A stretch of 64,000 nt of DNA from Heloderma charlesbogerti (lineage: Eukaryota > Chordata > Lepidosauria > Squamata > Helodermatidae). Both the position numbers and the translations under genes were made by a program. The stretch is taken from assembly GCA_026122225.1 (NCBI GenBank), contig JANEZZ010003061.1:2232001-2296000 (forward strand). Reading direction: 5' to 3'. Under the pieces are notes generated by a model. The model was not told the origin of the DNA and did not search any database. It saw only the letters and a program-made list of their open reading frames with translations. Shown in pieces: positions 1-11,890 of the stretch (position 1 is the stretch's first letter; each line of letters begins with the position of its first letter).

Positions 1-1391
1 CGATTTAACAGACTGAAAATTGCAACTGGTTTCTTGCCATGTGTCAGGCTGGATCAGACTTGAGATTAATCATTCTCAAATCTCAAAGGAATACAGAGTT
101 AATTAACTCTGCCCTACACCACTGGATTAATAACTGTTAGCTGTATCATTCTGATGTTTGGAATATCCCTTCTGCAAATACAGCACTCAAGTGTTACTGC
201 ATCAAAAGGATGAAGGAGATCATCTTTCTTAACAGTATATTAAAATACACATGGAAAGTGTTGCCAAGGGAGAGAAAAATACCAAACATGTTAGGCTGAG
301 ATTTTGCTCTTTTCTATACTGCCCTTCGTTGGTGTTAGTTATGAAATATATCTCAAAGACTGATATGCATACAGTTCACTGTCACAGTTCTATCTAAACC
401 AGATCTTGTTTGGTGCAGAGCAAGTTTTCACCAACCAAAACAGTTTGCCGAATAAGGACCTAAATGCTAATGCAGTTCACAAGTGGACACGAAACTGCTT
501 GCGCCTAACGACAATGGCATGCAGACCAACAAGATACCATGAAGAGCTATGTCCAAAGTTAACTAAAGGGAAACCGTGATGCAGCAAGAGGGAGCACTTG
601 GAGTGAAAACTACAAAGAAGTCTAGAATGAAAGACCATAAGACTCCGCTATTTATCTTGGCAAGAGGATTTGATGTATAGCTAGGAAGTGAATAGATGGC
701 CCGGAGGCTACATACTGTGGCTCTCCATTGAATCTGCTCCTAGCCTTACCATATTACCTTCCATCTGCTCTTATTACCAAAGTAGCAGCCAGACCACCTG
801 TGTGCAACAGGAAAACCACGCTCCTTCTAGGCACAGTGCCAGCAGCACCTGGGTTTTCAAGTTCCCAAACACAGGAGTGACATTATCACACATAGGAGAC
901 AATGTAAAAAGACCAGTCCGTCTTATCAGTTCTAGCTGAAGCCTCAATGTTTTTACAGTTTTGAAGGCCACCGTTTTCATGGTAGCATGAAATGGCAGAA
1001 TGAAAAAAGTGTGTAGAGAACAATTCCAACTCTTGCTCTATATGGGAAAAGCTTTTTATTGTGAAAAGACCCAACAAAATCCAATGCCTGCTCCAAATGG
1101 GGGTGGGGGGCATTGAGCAAGATGCCTTCAGTGGGATCCTTTCTCTTTATAGATGACCACTTCCTCACTGCTACCCATTTATTTGCCCTCTCCCCCTGCG
1201 CAACCACCTAGAGGGACAGGACTAGAGCTGTAACATTTCTGTAAACGTTGAAGCCATGGAAACAAAGTGGGTTTTTTTTTTCCCCTGGGGAGTTTCGGGG
1301 GAAAAAACAGAAAAATTGAGACAAATGGAAAAAAGCAATACTTACTTTTTAGCACTCTTTTCAGACCTAAAGTCACTTTGTTGCTTTAAGA
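1..1391. other. Non-coding DNA, no gene seen
   Basis: AT-rich, single-copy-looking sequence on both strands. Only short open frames without splice or codon support occur. The stretch near 1260-1330 is homopolymer-rich. If the exon at 5521 belongs to a gene that starts upstream, this would be intron, but nothing here proves it. Confidence 0.5.
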
Positions 1392-1526
1392 CAGCCTTCC
1401 CAACCTAGTGCCCTCTAGATATTTTGGACTTCAGCTCCCATCAGCCTCAGACAGCATGGCCAATGGTCAGGAACACTGGGTACTGTAGTCCAAAACATCC
1501 AGAAAGCACCAGGTTGGGGAGGGCTG
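1392..1526. mobile_element. hAT-type MITE with 8-bp target duplication
   Basis: A 135-bp hairpin element. The left arm starts CAGCCTTCCCAACCT and the right arm ends AGGTTGGGGAGGGCTG. The inner arms carry the AACTCC/GGAGTT-type 'ttttggactacaactccca' module seen in several other copies in this window. It is flanked by CTTTAAGA (1384-1391) and CTTTAGGA (1527-1534), an 8-bp duplication with one mismatch, which is typical of hAT insertion. Confidence 0.75.
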
Positions 1527-1649
1527 CTTTAGGAACATAGAGCACCCTTTCTGTTCCTAAAATTATTTTATGTATAACTTAGTTTGCTCATAAAACTATC
1601 ATTATATTTAAAATTCTTAAAAGTAAACTCAATAAATTTGTAATTATTG

Positions 1650-2147
1650 TCTGAATACATTAGAACTACATTAAATCACTGCTACAGCAGCAGAAACACA
1701 GGATTCTATAGAACAAAACCCAAACTGTCAAGAATGCACAATGATCACTCTACTCACAAGTTAGGAAACTGAACATAAATAAATATCTATCAATAAAATA
1801 TACTTTAGATCAATAATTTCAATAAGGAATGAAATAATTAACTGGGCTGGGAATCTTACAGAGAGGATTAAAAACATATTTCCCCATGGCTTCATTATTT
1901 CCAGGCATTTTACATCCCTAGTCTTTCTATAACAGTGGTCTTATTACATAGTTTTTAGAAATCATTTTGTGGAGAGTAAGGACAGGGTAACAATATATAA
2001 CTACTTGTCTTAAATTCTAAAAGAAAATATTTCATAATCCAAAGCTGTTAATTTTTTCCAATTTTTCAGGAAAAAAACGGTTCTTGGAGAAAAACGGGGA
2101 AAAAAATCTGAATTTTTCCGGGTTTTTCTCAGGCCTTCACATCTCTA
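1650..2147 (+). repeat. Dispersed repeat, inverted partner of 59723-60660
   Basis: About 500 bp that matches the reverse complement of 59723-60660 once a MITE at 60061-60487 is removed. Shared landmarks are a 'ccatggcttcattatttcc' block, a 'catagtttttagaaatcatt' block and the terminus GGCCTTCACATCTCTAG. That terminus (inverted: CTAGAGATGTGAAGGCC) resembles the hAT termini at 33998 and elsewhere, so a hAT-derived element is my inference. No coding capacity is visible. Confidence 0.6.
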
Positions 2148-2324
2148 GACAGGACAGGGCATGGATAAGTCTGCTACCTCTCTTTGCACTTGTTGCTGCT
2201 TGCATGCTTGAAGAGGGCAGGTGAACAGGTAGTGACAGTCAGGAAGAGGAACAGCAGAATCAGGGGATTCAGGGATCATTCAGGAGTGGGACCCCTGACT
2301 TGGTATGGATATTGGCCTCAATAA

Positions 2325-2390
2325 AGCTAGAAATGATAGGAGTTGCAGTCCAACGCATCTGGAGGGCACCAAGCAAGTTGGGTGAAGGCC
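2325..2390. mobile_element. Half of a hAT-type MITE
   Basis: The right arm only ('gagttgcagtccaacgcatc' through 'tgggtgaaggcc') of the family described at 1392-1526. No left arm or target duplication is visible. Confidence 0.45.
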
Positions 2391-3790
2391 ATACAATGCA
2401 GTTCTGATTTTTATTTTCCTGTTAACATAAGACATTCTTACAATACTTTACCACCATTATCAAAGAAGGTGCAAAAAAGAGCTGTATGAGTTTTCAGGCC
2501 AACTGTCCAAAACCTGATAGAAAAAACCTTCACACTGAATGCATGCATTCGATGTGAAGCTGACTTCAGGTGCTCCACCTGATAAATGAAGGTGAAATGT
2601 AATTACCTGACACAGTGTGAAGAATCAGGTCACAATTATATTTTTAGATGTGCTTTTTGTTCGTTTCCAACATGCTTGCTCTGTCTTTTTCTCTCCCCCT
2701 TCTTTCTGCTTTTTTCTCAAAATAATTTGGCCAGTGCTTGCAGAAGGCTGTTCTAGCCTCAGGGACTCTCATACATACCTCTGTTGACAGAGTTCCTGTG
2801 TAGCAAGCAAGCTAAGATGCCTTTTGTTAAGGGTCTATTCATGTCCCTTTCTGTTCTGCCCCAACATTTGGGAGATCTTTTAGCTGCTTGAGTTCCTCCT
2901 ATTGCACTCATGGGAAAACTGGATTTGGGGTTGTCTTGCAGAACAGAACAGGTAAAACTATCCACAATAAATACATTCTTTCTATTTTCTTAGTTCATAT
3001 TTCTCTATTTGTGTTTATTTGTCTTAGTAGTAATAACAATGTTTTAAAGTAATCAGGAGCCATTAAAGTGACTATAAAATAATGAGTAGAAAATAGCAAG
3101 CTTGGAGGTAAATCTATTTGTTAAAAGTAATTTGCTGTTTCTCCTGGAAGGCTGAACTTTCACTTCAAGCCTGGAAGTGAACAAATTCAACATAACCAAT
3201 ACTTATTTTATTTAAAAATAAGTACAAAATGACAACTAAAGTGAACCAAGTAATCAATAAACATTGATTCTGTTGTCAAAACAATAATATCATTACAGTT
3301 ATCATATTTGAAGAGCAATCGTTTACCAAGCTTACCAGAAAATAATCTACTTTTCTTTTAAAATAACGAAACAAAAAAAAAGGGTGGGTGGGGACATGCA
3401 ACTAGTGCTTTGCCAGGTTTTTAGAAATATGTTATAATAAAATGTGCTGTTCAGATATTACTCAAAGTTTCATAGGCTATAATAGGAATTTGGGTTATGC
3501 AAGAAATTTAGGATCAGGCCCTGCCACAGTAAATGTATGTGTATTTTTGCAATTAGAAATAAGCAAACAAGCACACAACTGTAAATAGGTCAAGTAATAA
3601 TAATATAATGTTATAACAATATGAACACACAATGAACGTCGTGCGTATTAGTGGTCTATTTAAAATAGATTGTTGTTGGAACAATGTTCCAATGTTCACC
3701 CCAGTGCACTTTTTATCTTTACCAAGTTTCCATTGTGATTTTTTTCCTAGCATCGTTTAAACAGCTTGAATTCTTTGGAAGCATTCTCAG
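2391..3790. other. Non-coding DNA, no gene seen
   Basis: AT-rich sequence without convincing exons or recognisable full repeats. Its right edge runs into the CR1 fragment. Confidence 0.45.
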
Positions 3791-3794
3791 GTTC

Positions 3795-4957
3795 ATAAAT
3801 CAGGCCAAAGGTAAGTCCTGTCTTACTCACCTTTTAGAGTACTTTGTGAGTGTCAATAAATATGTGGACTGGGGTAATCCAGGAGACATTGTTTGCATGG
3901 ACTTCCGAAAGGCTTTTGACAAAGTCCCTTACCAAAGGTAACTGGTTAATGAACCAAGAGCAGAGAATAGGAATAAATGGTCAGTTCTCACAATGGAGAT
4001 ATGTAAGAGGTGGAGTCCCCAAGGACCTGTATTGGAACCAGTGCTTTTTAACTTGGTCATAAATGATATGGGATTAGGACTGAGCAGTGAGTTGGCCAAG
4101 TTTGCTGATGACAGCAAATTATGTAGCATGCTTAAAACAAATAGGAATTACAAAAAGCTCCAAGGGGATCTCTCCAAATTGTGTGAATGTCATCAAAATG
4201 ACAGTGTGGTTCAGTGCAAGTGTTAAGTGATGCCTATCGAGGCAAAATAAATAAATCCTAACTTGACGTATATACTGCCCTCAGACAAATCGATGGTGCG
4301 ACCACACTTGGAATACTGTGTACAATTCTGGTCACCACATCTAAAATATTGTAGAGCTGGAAAAAGTGCTGAAAAGGGCATCTAAAATGATCAAGGGCTG
4401 GAGCATCTCCCCTATGAGAGAAGATTACAACAGCTGGGATTGTTTAGCCTGGAAAAAAGGAGACTAAGGGAAGACATGATAGAGATGTACAAAATTATGC
4501 ATGGTGTGGTGAATATGGACAGGGAGACATTTTTCTCCCTCTCTCATAATACTAGAACCTGGGGTCATCACATGAAGTTGATTGGTGGGAGATTCAGGAT
4601 AGATAAAAGTACTTCTTCACACAGCACATAGTTAAACTATGGAATTTGCTACCACAAGATGTAGTGATGGCCACCAATTTGGATAGCTTTAAAAAGGGGT
4701 TAGACAAATTCCTGGAGGAAAAGGCTATCAATGGCTACTAGGATTGATGGCTATGTGCTACTTCTAGTACCAGAAGCAGTATGTCTATCTATACCAGATG
4801 CTGGGGACCATGGGCGAGAGGGTGCTGTTGCACTTGTGTCATGCTTGTGGTTTCCTGGTTGACAGCTGGTTGGCCACTGTAGGAACAGAATGCTGGACTA
4901 GATGGACCCTTGGTCTGATCCAGCATGGCTCTTCTTATGTTCTTATATGCTGACCCT
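3795..4957 (+). mobile_element. CR1-group LINE, decayed 3' half
   Basis: A decayed reverse-transcriptase region (motifs DFRKAFDKVP, PQGPVLEPVLFN and FADDSKL) spread over two or more frames. It is followed by the family's C-terminal segment (LEKRRLREDMIEMYKIM) and a 3' tail that ends in the 'ctggactagatggaccctt' and 'cttcttatgttctta' blocks. Multiple frameshifts and stops show an old, dead copy. The 5' part including the endonuclease is missing, as is usual for 5'-truncated LINE insertions. Confidence 0.8.
3800..4228 (+). pseudogene. CR1 reverse transcriptase remnant
   Basis: Protein-level remnant of the RT palm. One frame carries DFRKAFDKVPYQR (ends 3941). Another carries the PQG-like motif and FADDSKLCS, the active-site box with its two aspartates (3993-4226). 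At least one frameshift separates the two. Endonuclease and thumb regions are absent or unreadable. It is part of the LINE at 3795-4957 and not a host gene. Confidence 0.7.
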
Positions 4958-5037
4958 GAGATCTGAGCTAGAAGTGACTGAACATGAAAGAGATCTTGGA
5001 GCTGTGGTGGAGATTTCAGTGAAAATGTTGTCACAAC

Positions 5038-5166
5038 GGGTAGTATCCAATGTTAATCCCATGTAGAGTAGACCCACTGAAATGAATGTGACTTATTCAC
5101 AACTAAATTAATTCCCTTTCATTTCAATTGGTCTACTCTACATAGGACTAACATTGGATACTACCC
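5038..5166. mobile_element. Palindromic MITE, TIR GGGTAGTATCCAATG
   Basis: 129 bp with inverted arms of about 47 bp. The left arm begins GGGTAGTATCCAATGTTAAT and the right arm ends CATTGGATACTACCC. The termini resemble the larger element at 38930-39312 (GGGCAGTATCCAAC). No clear target duplication. Confidence 0.65.
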
Positions 5167-5520
5167 AATGTGTGGCTACTGTGAAAAAGGCAAAGTGCAT
5201 TTTGGGGATCACTTGGAAAGAATTATAATTAAAATTGCCAATTTCATCATGCCCCTATGGCAAGATCTACCTGAACATTTGAGGTTTAAAATGTTTAGTT
5301 TACAGTTTCACGAGAAATGGAAGCATAGTAACACTTCTAACATAGTATTTCAAATTGCAGGAACAAAGACATCTTGGATCACTTCCATGATTTTCCGATA
5401 ACAATATGGATATAACTCCCAATAAATAAATGGAATACTTTGCTGTTTAAGAAATTATGATTCACAGGACATTTAGAAATGAAATGGAATTTGGCCTTAT
5501 CTAATGGATTGAACTTGCAG

Positions 5521-6197
5521 GAATGGAAGCTCAGCAATTTGATCAAAAAGAGGTGCTGCCTTATTCTATGCTGGCTAACACTGACAAGCTACTTGAAACT
5601 TCAGGGGAGATAAAGGCTAAAACAAAAGGAGAAATCCATTACCATTTTCTGAAAACTCATTCATGTCCTTCATTTCTGTCTCACTTGACATACAGTGAAA
5701 CATCCTTGAAAGTTAACACAGTTATTGGCCAGCTGTATGCTGATGAAGAACCTGAGGAAAACCAAATCAATGGAGAATTAGTGTATTCCTCAGATTACAG
5801 AGAAAAAGTCAACCCAGCCCAACCCTCTTCCCATCTTCTTCCTAGACCACATTTGGGCGAGACACCAAACAGAGGGCAAGAAACCACTCTCTTAAAACAT
5901 AAGCTAAGTGCTTGTTCATACTTAAAACCTTCATCACATAAGATTAACGCTAAATTTCAGATTGATGAGATGACAAATGTAGAAGCTTCTTCATCAGATG
6001 ATCAAGAGGATGAGGATGAAGATGTTTTCACAGAGCTACCAATGAGTGGGGCAGTTTTGCAGAATCTGCACAAACTGTACATTACTCAAACAAAACAAGA
6101 CAGATGTCGCCACATGAGTAACAAAGATACATTCCCTGTCATTGGTGGCAGAGATCTCAATGAGAGGAAACCGAAAGACCACAACATGCAACTGCAG
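5521..6197 (+). CDS. Candidate host-gene coding exon, protein not recognised
   Basis: A 677-bp exon-like segment. The frame is open from before an AG at 5519-5520 to CAG|GTAAGA at 6195-6203, a strong splice donor; read-through would meet TGA at 6204. The encoded ~225 residues are hydrophilic and low in known motifs. An acidic serine stretch (about residues 156-169, SSSDDQEDEDEDVF) is followed by a short amphipathic piece (LQNLHKLYITQ). The ATG at 5523 could be an internal Met, because the acceptor precedes it by two bases and the frame stays open to 5505. The donor phase is 0, matching the exon at 35885. It is not similar to any transposon protein in the window. The upstream polypyrimidine tract is weak, so the 5' boundary is less certain. 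I do not name the gene. Confidence 0.6.
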
Positions 6198-6744
6198 GTA
6201 AGATGAGATGATTTTATGTCATTAAAGAGTGAAACAAAATAATTTAAATCCCATTTCATTTTAATTATTTTGTAAGTGATTTGTAAGTTGCCATAGTCAT
6301 GGACCAAAGCAACAAGGGAGATGAGATGAGAGAGACAGCACTTTAAATTATTGCAGCTGCTAGAAGAATCATAACTAAAGCAAAAGCCAAGACCTTTAAA
6401 CTGTGTGCAAATATTTTTTTTCTTAATTTCTAATAGTGTGAGGAGTGTTTGCCCCCTGAAGGTTAGTTAAAATTATTCAGAGTTAGTCAAAGGATAATTA
6501 ATGCATAATTCCTTGAACAGTACATTCAGTTTACATGAATCATAAATCAAGAGACATTGTAAGTGTAAGAACCGTTGTAAGCAATGAACCAAGTGAATAG
6601 ATTTGCTATTTTTAAATTTTTACTTTCATTTTTTTAAAGGCCTACATCTTAAAATACTAATCAGAAGATGCTAGATAGCAAGAGTTATGTTCTCTTATGA
6701 CAGGGCCAGCCTTTCTATTAGGCAAAGTGAGTCCTTTGCGTCAG

Positions 6745-6830
6745 GTGGTAGATCCAGAGGAATGGTGTGAACTGCCCAGAGAGCTTTGGCTATTGGGCAG
6801 TATAGAAATGAAATGAAATTAATTTTAAAA
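6745..6830 (+). mobile_element. L2-type LINE/SINE 3' tail
   Basis: Contains 'gaactgcccagagagctttg' and 'ctattgggcagtatagaaat' followed by a GAAAT-rich end. These are the same 3' terminus as the longer L2 copies at 33147-35163 and 53000-54830. Only the last ~85 bp is present. Confidence 0.65.
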
Positions 6831-7239
6831 AATGGTGGATCACTGCTGCCACTATCTCCAGGTACCTACAGGGCCATTTGTCATGGCCCCTTCACTAACC
6901 TGCCATTCACAAGCCCATCTGCTTTGGAAGTAGCCACTGGTGCCTACTTCCTAGGACTAGGCCTCACTCTGGGAAAGGACTCCACATTCCTCAGAGTGAG
7001 ACATTGTGAGGAGAAATGGCCCCACAGCACCTACAAACTCCTGCATTTCCACCACTAACACATCAGCAAAAACTATTTAAACTAGGGTAGGGAGACGTTT
7101 TCCTCATCCCAGGCAGCACAATGTCTTGCACCTGCATATAGAAAAAAATGTCTTAAATTTAGGAGGTAGGAATGTCTGGAACAAATTTAAGAGGCCTAGG
7201 AAAGACCCCAGGTGGAGACTCTGGAGGGCACCTGCCAGT

Positions 7240-7312
7240 GAGAAATAGATATTTGTGGGCTAGATAGATCAATAATCTGACTCAATATAAGGCAGTTTCA
7301 AATGTTCATCAC
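7240..7312 (+). mobile_element. CR1-type LINE 3' tail fragment
   Basis: Contains the 'gactcaatataaggcagttt' block followed by 'caaatgttcat', a decayed form of the CR1/L3 3' terminus. About 70 bp, no coding content. Confidence 0.5.
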
Positions 7313-8057
7313 AAACCATGTGATTTATGGTATCTACACTAGATGTCTAGCCTTACAACAGATTTGATAATATGTAGAATTAGTTCTATGCAAAAAACAA
7401 GATAGATTGGGCATACTGAAACTGCAACCTTGCTTTAACGCTCAGCTATGGCTCTGGAACAGACAACATGGCTGCACTATACACCAAAATGTAATATACA
7501 GAAACACCAGGTATTATATATGATACCTCCATCACATTCACCCAACACATTTACCCCTTTTCCTAACAGAATCATTATTTTGTTCACTACTACATGTCTG
7601 TGTGTCATCAGTATTATTTTTGTTGTTTGTCTTTTTTCCTTCTCTTTTTTTTTGAGGGGGGGAAATCATTCTCATATATGATTTATGAAAACCCTTCATT
7701 AGTTCAAGTAAAAGATTATTTGTCTTTATAGCCTTGGATTTTGTTACAACTGCAGTTTTAGATCTCTTAACTTTATTTAAGTAGTTATCCAGCTGGCAAG
7801 CATAAATTCTTTTCTGCTTCAGCTCACAGAAAACACAGGATATATACATTTTCTTCAATACAAGTTCACAGATGACCTTACCATGCCCAGTTAGGTCCCA
7901 AATAAAATCCCCATAATCTTTTCCAATGGACAGTTCCTACATATACTTTTAAAATGGTAATACATGGACAGAGTTCAACTAAACAATACACAAATGTACT
8001 ATCCCTTGAATTTGGTATATTGAAGACCATTCTTGTGGATAAAACAAAAATCCAGGA

Positions 8058-8134
8058 ATCAGGTTTCCTGCACTGAGCAGGGGGTTGGACCCGGTGGTCT
8101 TGTAGGCCCCTTCCAACTCTGTGATTCTATGTCC
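8058..8134 (+). mobile_element. CR1 LINE 3' tail fragment
   Basis: Contains 'gggttggacccggtggtctt', 'gtaggccccttccaactct' and 'gtgattctatg'. These are the diagnostic CR1 3' end also seen at 44040-44110 and 55610-55670. Strongly 5'-truncated. Confidence 0.8.
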
Positions 8135-8536
8135 TAATCCAGGAAAGTTTATTTTACCATAAGATAAAGGATTTAGCCTATAGTGAAAAAAAACCAAACA
8201 GTCATAGATTAGATGTTTCTAGATTAACTTATAGAATGACCTAAAATCATAGAGAATGTGTAATGGCTTTGGAGAAAACATGGCAAAATATGAACATCAG
8301 CCATCATAGCTCTGATCCAAAGCGGTTTATGCTGCTATGTTGCCTTCACATGCTGCTTTCACTGTCATTGTCTAACAATTTTAGCACAGCAAAAAGCCCA
8401 TATTTAATGGCCAAGTGACAAAAAGGAGGTGTTATGCTGCTTAAGGCTCCTGTCTTGTTGCTTTCAGTGGATCCTAAATGTATAAGCCATTGCCAATCTC
8501 TAAATGCAACCCTGACACACATACATATAACTTTGC

Positions 8537-8670
8537 AGCCTTCCCCAACCTGGTGCCCTCCAGATATTTTGGAATACAGCTCCCAGCATTCTTGAGCATT
8601 GAGCATGCTGGCTGGGGTGATGGACTTGGAGCCCAAAACAACTGGAAGACACCAAGTTGGGGAAGGCTTA
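8537..8670. mobile_element. hAT-type MITE
   Basis: The same hairpin family as 1392-1526. It opens 'gccttccccaacctggtgcc' and closes 'caccaagttggggaaggct'. No clean 8-bp duplication was found. Confidence 0.65.
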
Positions 8671-8676
8671 GATCAG

Positions 8677-8794
8677 AGATGGGCAACTTATGGCCTCCAG
8701 ATATTTTGGCCTACAACTCCCATGATCCCTCACTATTGGCTACGCTGATGGTTGTATGCCAAAACATCTGGATGGCCACAAGTTACCCACCCCT
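8677..8794. mobile_element. hAT-type MITE, CAGrGrTGGGcAAC termini
   Basis: Begins CAGAGATGGGCAACTTATGG and ends CAAGTTACCCACCCCTG. The inner arms share the 'cctacaactcccatgatcc' module. Flanks 'cttagat' and 'cttagagg' may be a decayed target duplication. It directly abuts the previous MITE. Confidence 0.6.
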
Positions 8795-9141
8795 GCTTAG
8801 AGGACTGTTTCTTTTGATGCATTTTAATAGGACTTGCTCAGACATTCCTGATTGTTGTCTATGGTTTCCTTCTCACCTTTTGATTTCTCTTCACTGAAAC
8901 TGCCTCAGATGTAATAAATCAAGGGTAACTGCAAGAATGGGAAGCTGTGTAATTGTTGGCTTAATGTGCATTTCCTTACAGCTGAATATCCTTGGAGGTA
9001 GAGTAGGGGTAGGACAACCGGCAAGGCAAGGGCTTGATGTTATACAAACCTCTGATCTCCGGGAAACGTTGCCACCCCATCCACACATATACTAAGCACT
9101 GGAACTATTTTTTTCTACACAAGCAAAGGAAGACACAGGAC

Positions 9142-10557
9142 AGGTTCGCATGTCACACTAAGCCACGCTGCGAATAAGCCACGGTAATTTGGTTGTTCAC
9201 TGAACAACCCACAGTACGCCCGACAACCGGGTTTGCCATGGCTTGTTCTCCCCCTCTTTCTCCTTCAGTTCTCCATCTAGCTCCTTTGCAAAAGAAACCA
9301 TCTTGTCTCCATGCCCCGGCCTCCTCCCTGCCCCAATTGCTACCCCTTTTCATTTGCCACCTTAAAAAAAAAAAGGTGCTTCAGGAGTACACAAATGTGA
9401 TGATGATGATCCCATTCTTTTGCAAGTGCACAAAAGCATACTTTCACCTGTCCATTATATGTAGTCTTGCCTTATCAATGTCCTTGTATGATTCAGCTGT
9501 CAAAGGGATCTTTGAAGTGGAGTAGGTAGCATACAAGGAGTAGAGGTGACAAGATGAGGCTGCATATAGGCTAACTTGAATTTGTGCACAGTTGCAAAGG
9601 ACCGGGGGTGGGGGAGATAACAGTAAGACAAAGGAGGAACCCATATGCACAATTCAAAAGCACCAAAAAAGGGTGGGGGGATGTGAATGAAATGCACCAA
9701 AGGGTGGGGAACAATATCTCCCAGCTTGCTGTGTAATCCTCTCGCCATTAAGTGTTGAACTGACACTTGTCAGTGTCCTCATCCCTTTCAGCACTTCTAC
9801 AAGTCTCTAGCAAGTCCAGAAAGAGGAGTTATTGGCTCCCCACCCTTTTTGCAGCTTCCTCTCAGAGCTGTTACTGCTGCGGTTACTGCGCTTCAAGGGC
9901 GGAGCTAATATCCCACTTTTCTGGAGTTGCTGGAAGGTTGGGGAATGGGAAGAGGTCAATGAGAAGTGTCATTTCAATACTTAAAAGTGAGAGGATTACA
10001 TTACCAAGTGGGAGATATTGGTGTGTGTGCCCTCATCCTCCCTCCCACCCTTTTGGTGCACCTACTTCTCTCACTTTGATGCTCCCTTTGACAGCTGAAA
10101 CATACAAGGCAATTGACAAGGCTGCACTTATCAGACAGGGGAATCTGCGCTCCTGCACACTTGTGAAGGAATGGGATTTTAAAAAAAAAAGCCCCATTTG
10201 GGTATTCCAGAAGCTCTGAAAAAAATGTCAAACCATGTGACAAACAAGTGACAGTCCCCCCAAAGTGCAGCTTGGGCATCGGAGGAGGGGCAGTCACTGG
10301 CAAGGGAGGCTAGAGGCGGTGAGACCGTGAAGTTTTTTTTGCCACGCTTGTAAGCCGGTTATTGTAACCCACAATAAAATTGCTCTCCTAGGTTTGGATG
10401 ACACAACAACCCACCATGGATATGAACAACCCTACAACAAGCCATAGGTGGCTTGTTCAAAAAAATTAAGCCACCCTGCAGAGAGTGCACCAGATTCAGA
10501 TGACACGACCCACCATGGCTGGCTGACACCTGGTGGGTGTCATGTCTTGCAAACCCA
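9142..10557. mobile_element. Long foldback (terminal-inverted) repeat element
   Basis: The interval 9407-10176 is clearly an imperfect inverted repeat. 'ccttgtatgattcagctgtc' (from 9482) matches the inverse of 'gacagctgaaacatacaagg' (to 10109). 'atcccattc...gcaagtg' near 9408 matches the inverse of 'cacttgtgaaggaatgggat' near 10170. The outer parts (GGTTCGCATGTCACAC at left, inverse GGGTTTGCAAGACATGACAC at right) also look complementary, so one ~1.4-kb element is inferred. It has no transposase frame and is therefore non-autonomous. Confidence 0.5.
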
Positions 10558-10569
10558 GTCACAGATTGA

Positions 10570-11885
10570 TTCCTTCCCCTCCCAGTGTGAATAGTGACAA
10601 AGGCATTAGTCAGATTCTCCCCTTTTCACATTGTGACTCCTGTATCTCAAGTTAGGAAATGATGATTAACAGGAGAGTACTCCCTGCTGATACTCAGTTA
10701 GGATGGATAGAATTAAAGTGTCCTATTGCAGGAGTTGGGGAGGGGGCAATATTATTGGCCCTTTAGCCCTTGCTCAGTTTAAAATATGGCCCCAGTAAGA
10801 TTAATTGCCAACCAGGAGTATAGCACAGTCATAAGAAGCAGCCCTACACGTTTAGCTAAAACTATCATTTTATACTTTCTGATCTAGGAAGTCAAAGTAA
10901 TATTTTAGATAGGAGTATTTTCCACAGTGCCTAAGCTCAAATAGACACTTTCTTGCATCTGACTCTGACAACTAGAAGTTCAGTTTGGGTTACATTGTCC
11001 ACAAATGACAACACTTATTTCACTGCACATAACTTGGGGGGAAATATTTTGCTAACAAAAACTCAGCACATAAACACATATAGGGCTGAAGATCTATATC
11101 AGCTATACTTACTTTTAGGCTGAATCACACCACTGTAAAGTGACTTACTTTTCAGTCTAGTTCTGCAATTAAGTAGTAAAGAATGACAGGAGGTGGGATC
11201 ATGGTGGCAATTAAGTTGCACAACTTGTAGCCTTAGGGTGGAGTTAATAAGCAATCTGCCCCTATGAAAAGTTTTAAAAAACCTATGCCAACTATGAACT
11301 ACTTTTGAACTGTTCAACTGCATTTTTTTCTTGTACACCTTGAAATTACAAGGATTGAGCAGAGAATGTATTTGTTGGGCTAATTCCTTAGAATATTGCT
11401 GGAAAAATATGTGATTGGCAGTGTATTAGATGTTCAAGATATAAAGGTTTTTGTGTTTATTTTATTTCTAACCCACCCAATAACAAATATGCTTTGGGTA
11501 GATTATGAAGAGCTAATAGAATAAAATAAAATACAAACGATGACAAACGGCTCAGGAAAAAAATTAATATATAAAGACAGCCATAAAACCTAAAACGCCT
11601 GGGAGAAAAGGATGGTCTTTGCCTGACCCGCAAAAGGTAGCACTATAGGCACTAGACAAGCCTCCTTGGGGACCACCACAACTGAGAAGGCTCTCTCGTA
11701 GTCACTTGCCTAACATCCTTTGATGGGGGCACCCGGTAGAGAGCCTCCAAAGATGACCTAAGGGTCTGAACAGGTACATATGGGAGAAGATGTTCCTTTA
11801 GATCATGGGTGGGCAACATGCAGCCCATAGGTCATAAAAAGCCTCCACCAGTGCAGGGCCCCCAAATACTTTTTAAAAAAAACAA
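10570..11885. other. Non-coding DNA with an unclassified dispersed repeat
   Basis: No gene seen. The part 11455-11800 ('cctccttggggaccaccac', 'gtctgaacaggtacatatgg') has the feel of an old antisense interspersed repeat, but I cannot assign its family. 11808-11885 looks like the left end of a hAT MITE ('catgggtgggcaacatgcag') into which the LTR at 11891 was inserted. Confidence 0.35.
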
Positions 11886-11890
11886 AAATG

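Larger units (their letters stand above)
6198..8056. other. Putative intron with small repeat fragments
   Basis: Sequence after the splice donor at 6197. It holds an L2-type tail (6745-6830) and a CR1-type tail (7240-7312); otherwise nothing recognisable. Poly-T runs near 7640 are low complexity. Confidence 0.45.

Noticed and set aside
7538..7858. 106-codon minus-strand frame
   Set aside because: Lys/Asn-rich product of AT-rich sequence; no splice signals or similarity.
9767..10219. 150-codon + strand frame
   Set aside because: Lies inside the foldback element, ends in a poly-A-derived lysine run, no domain.
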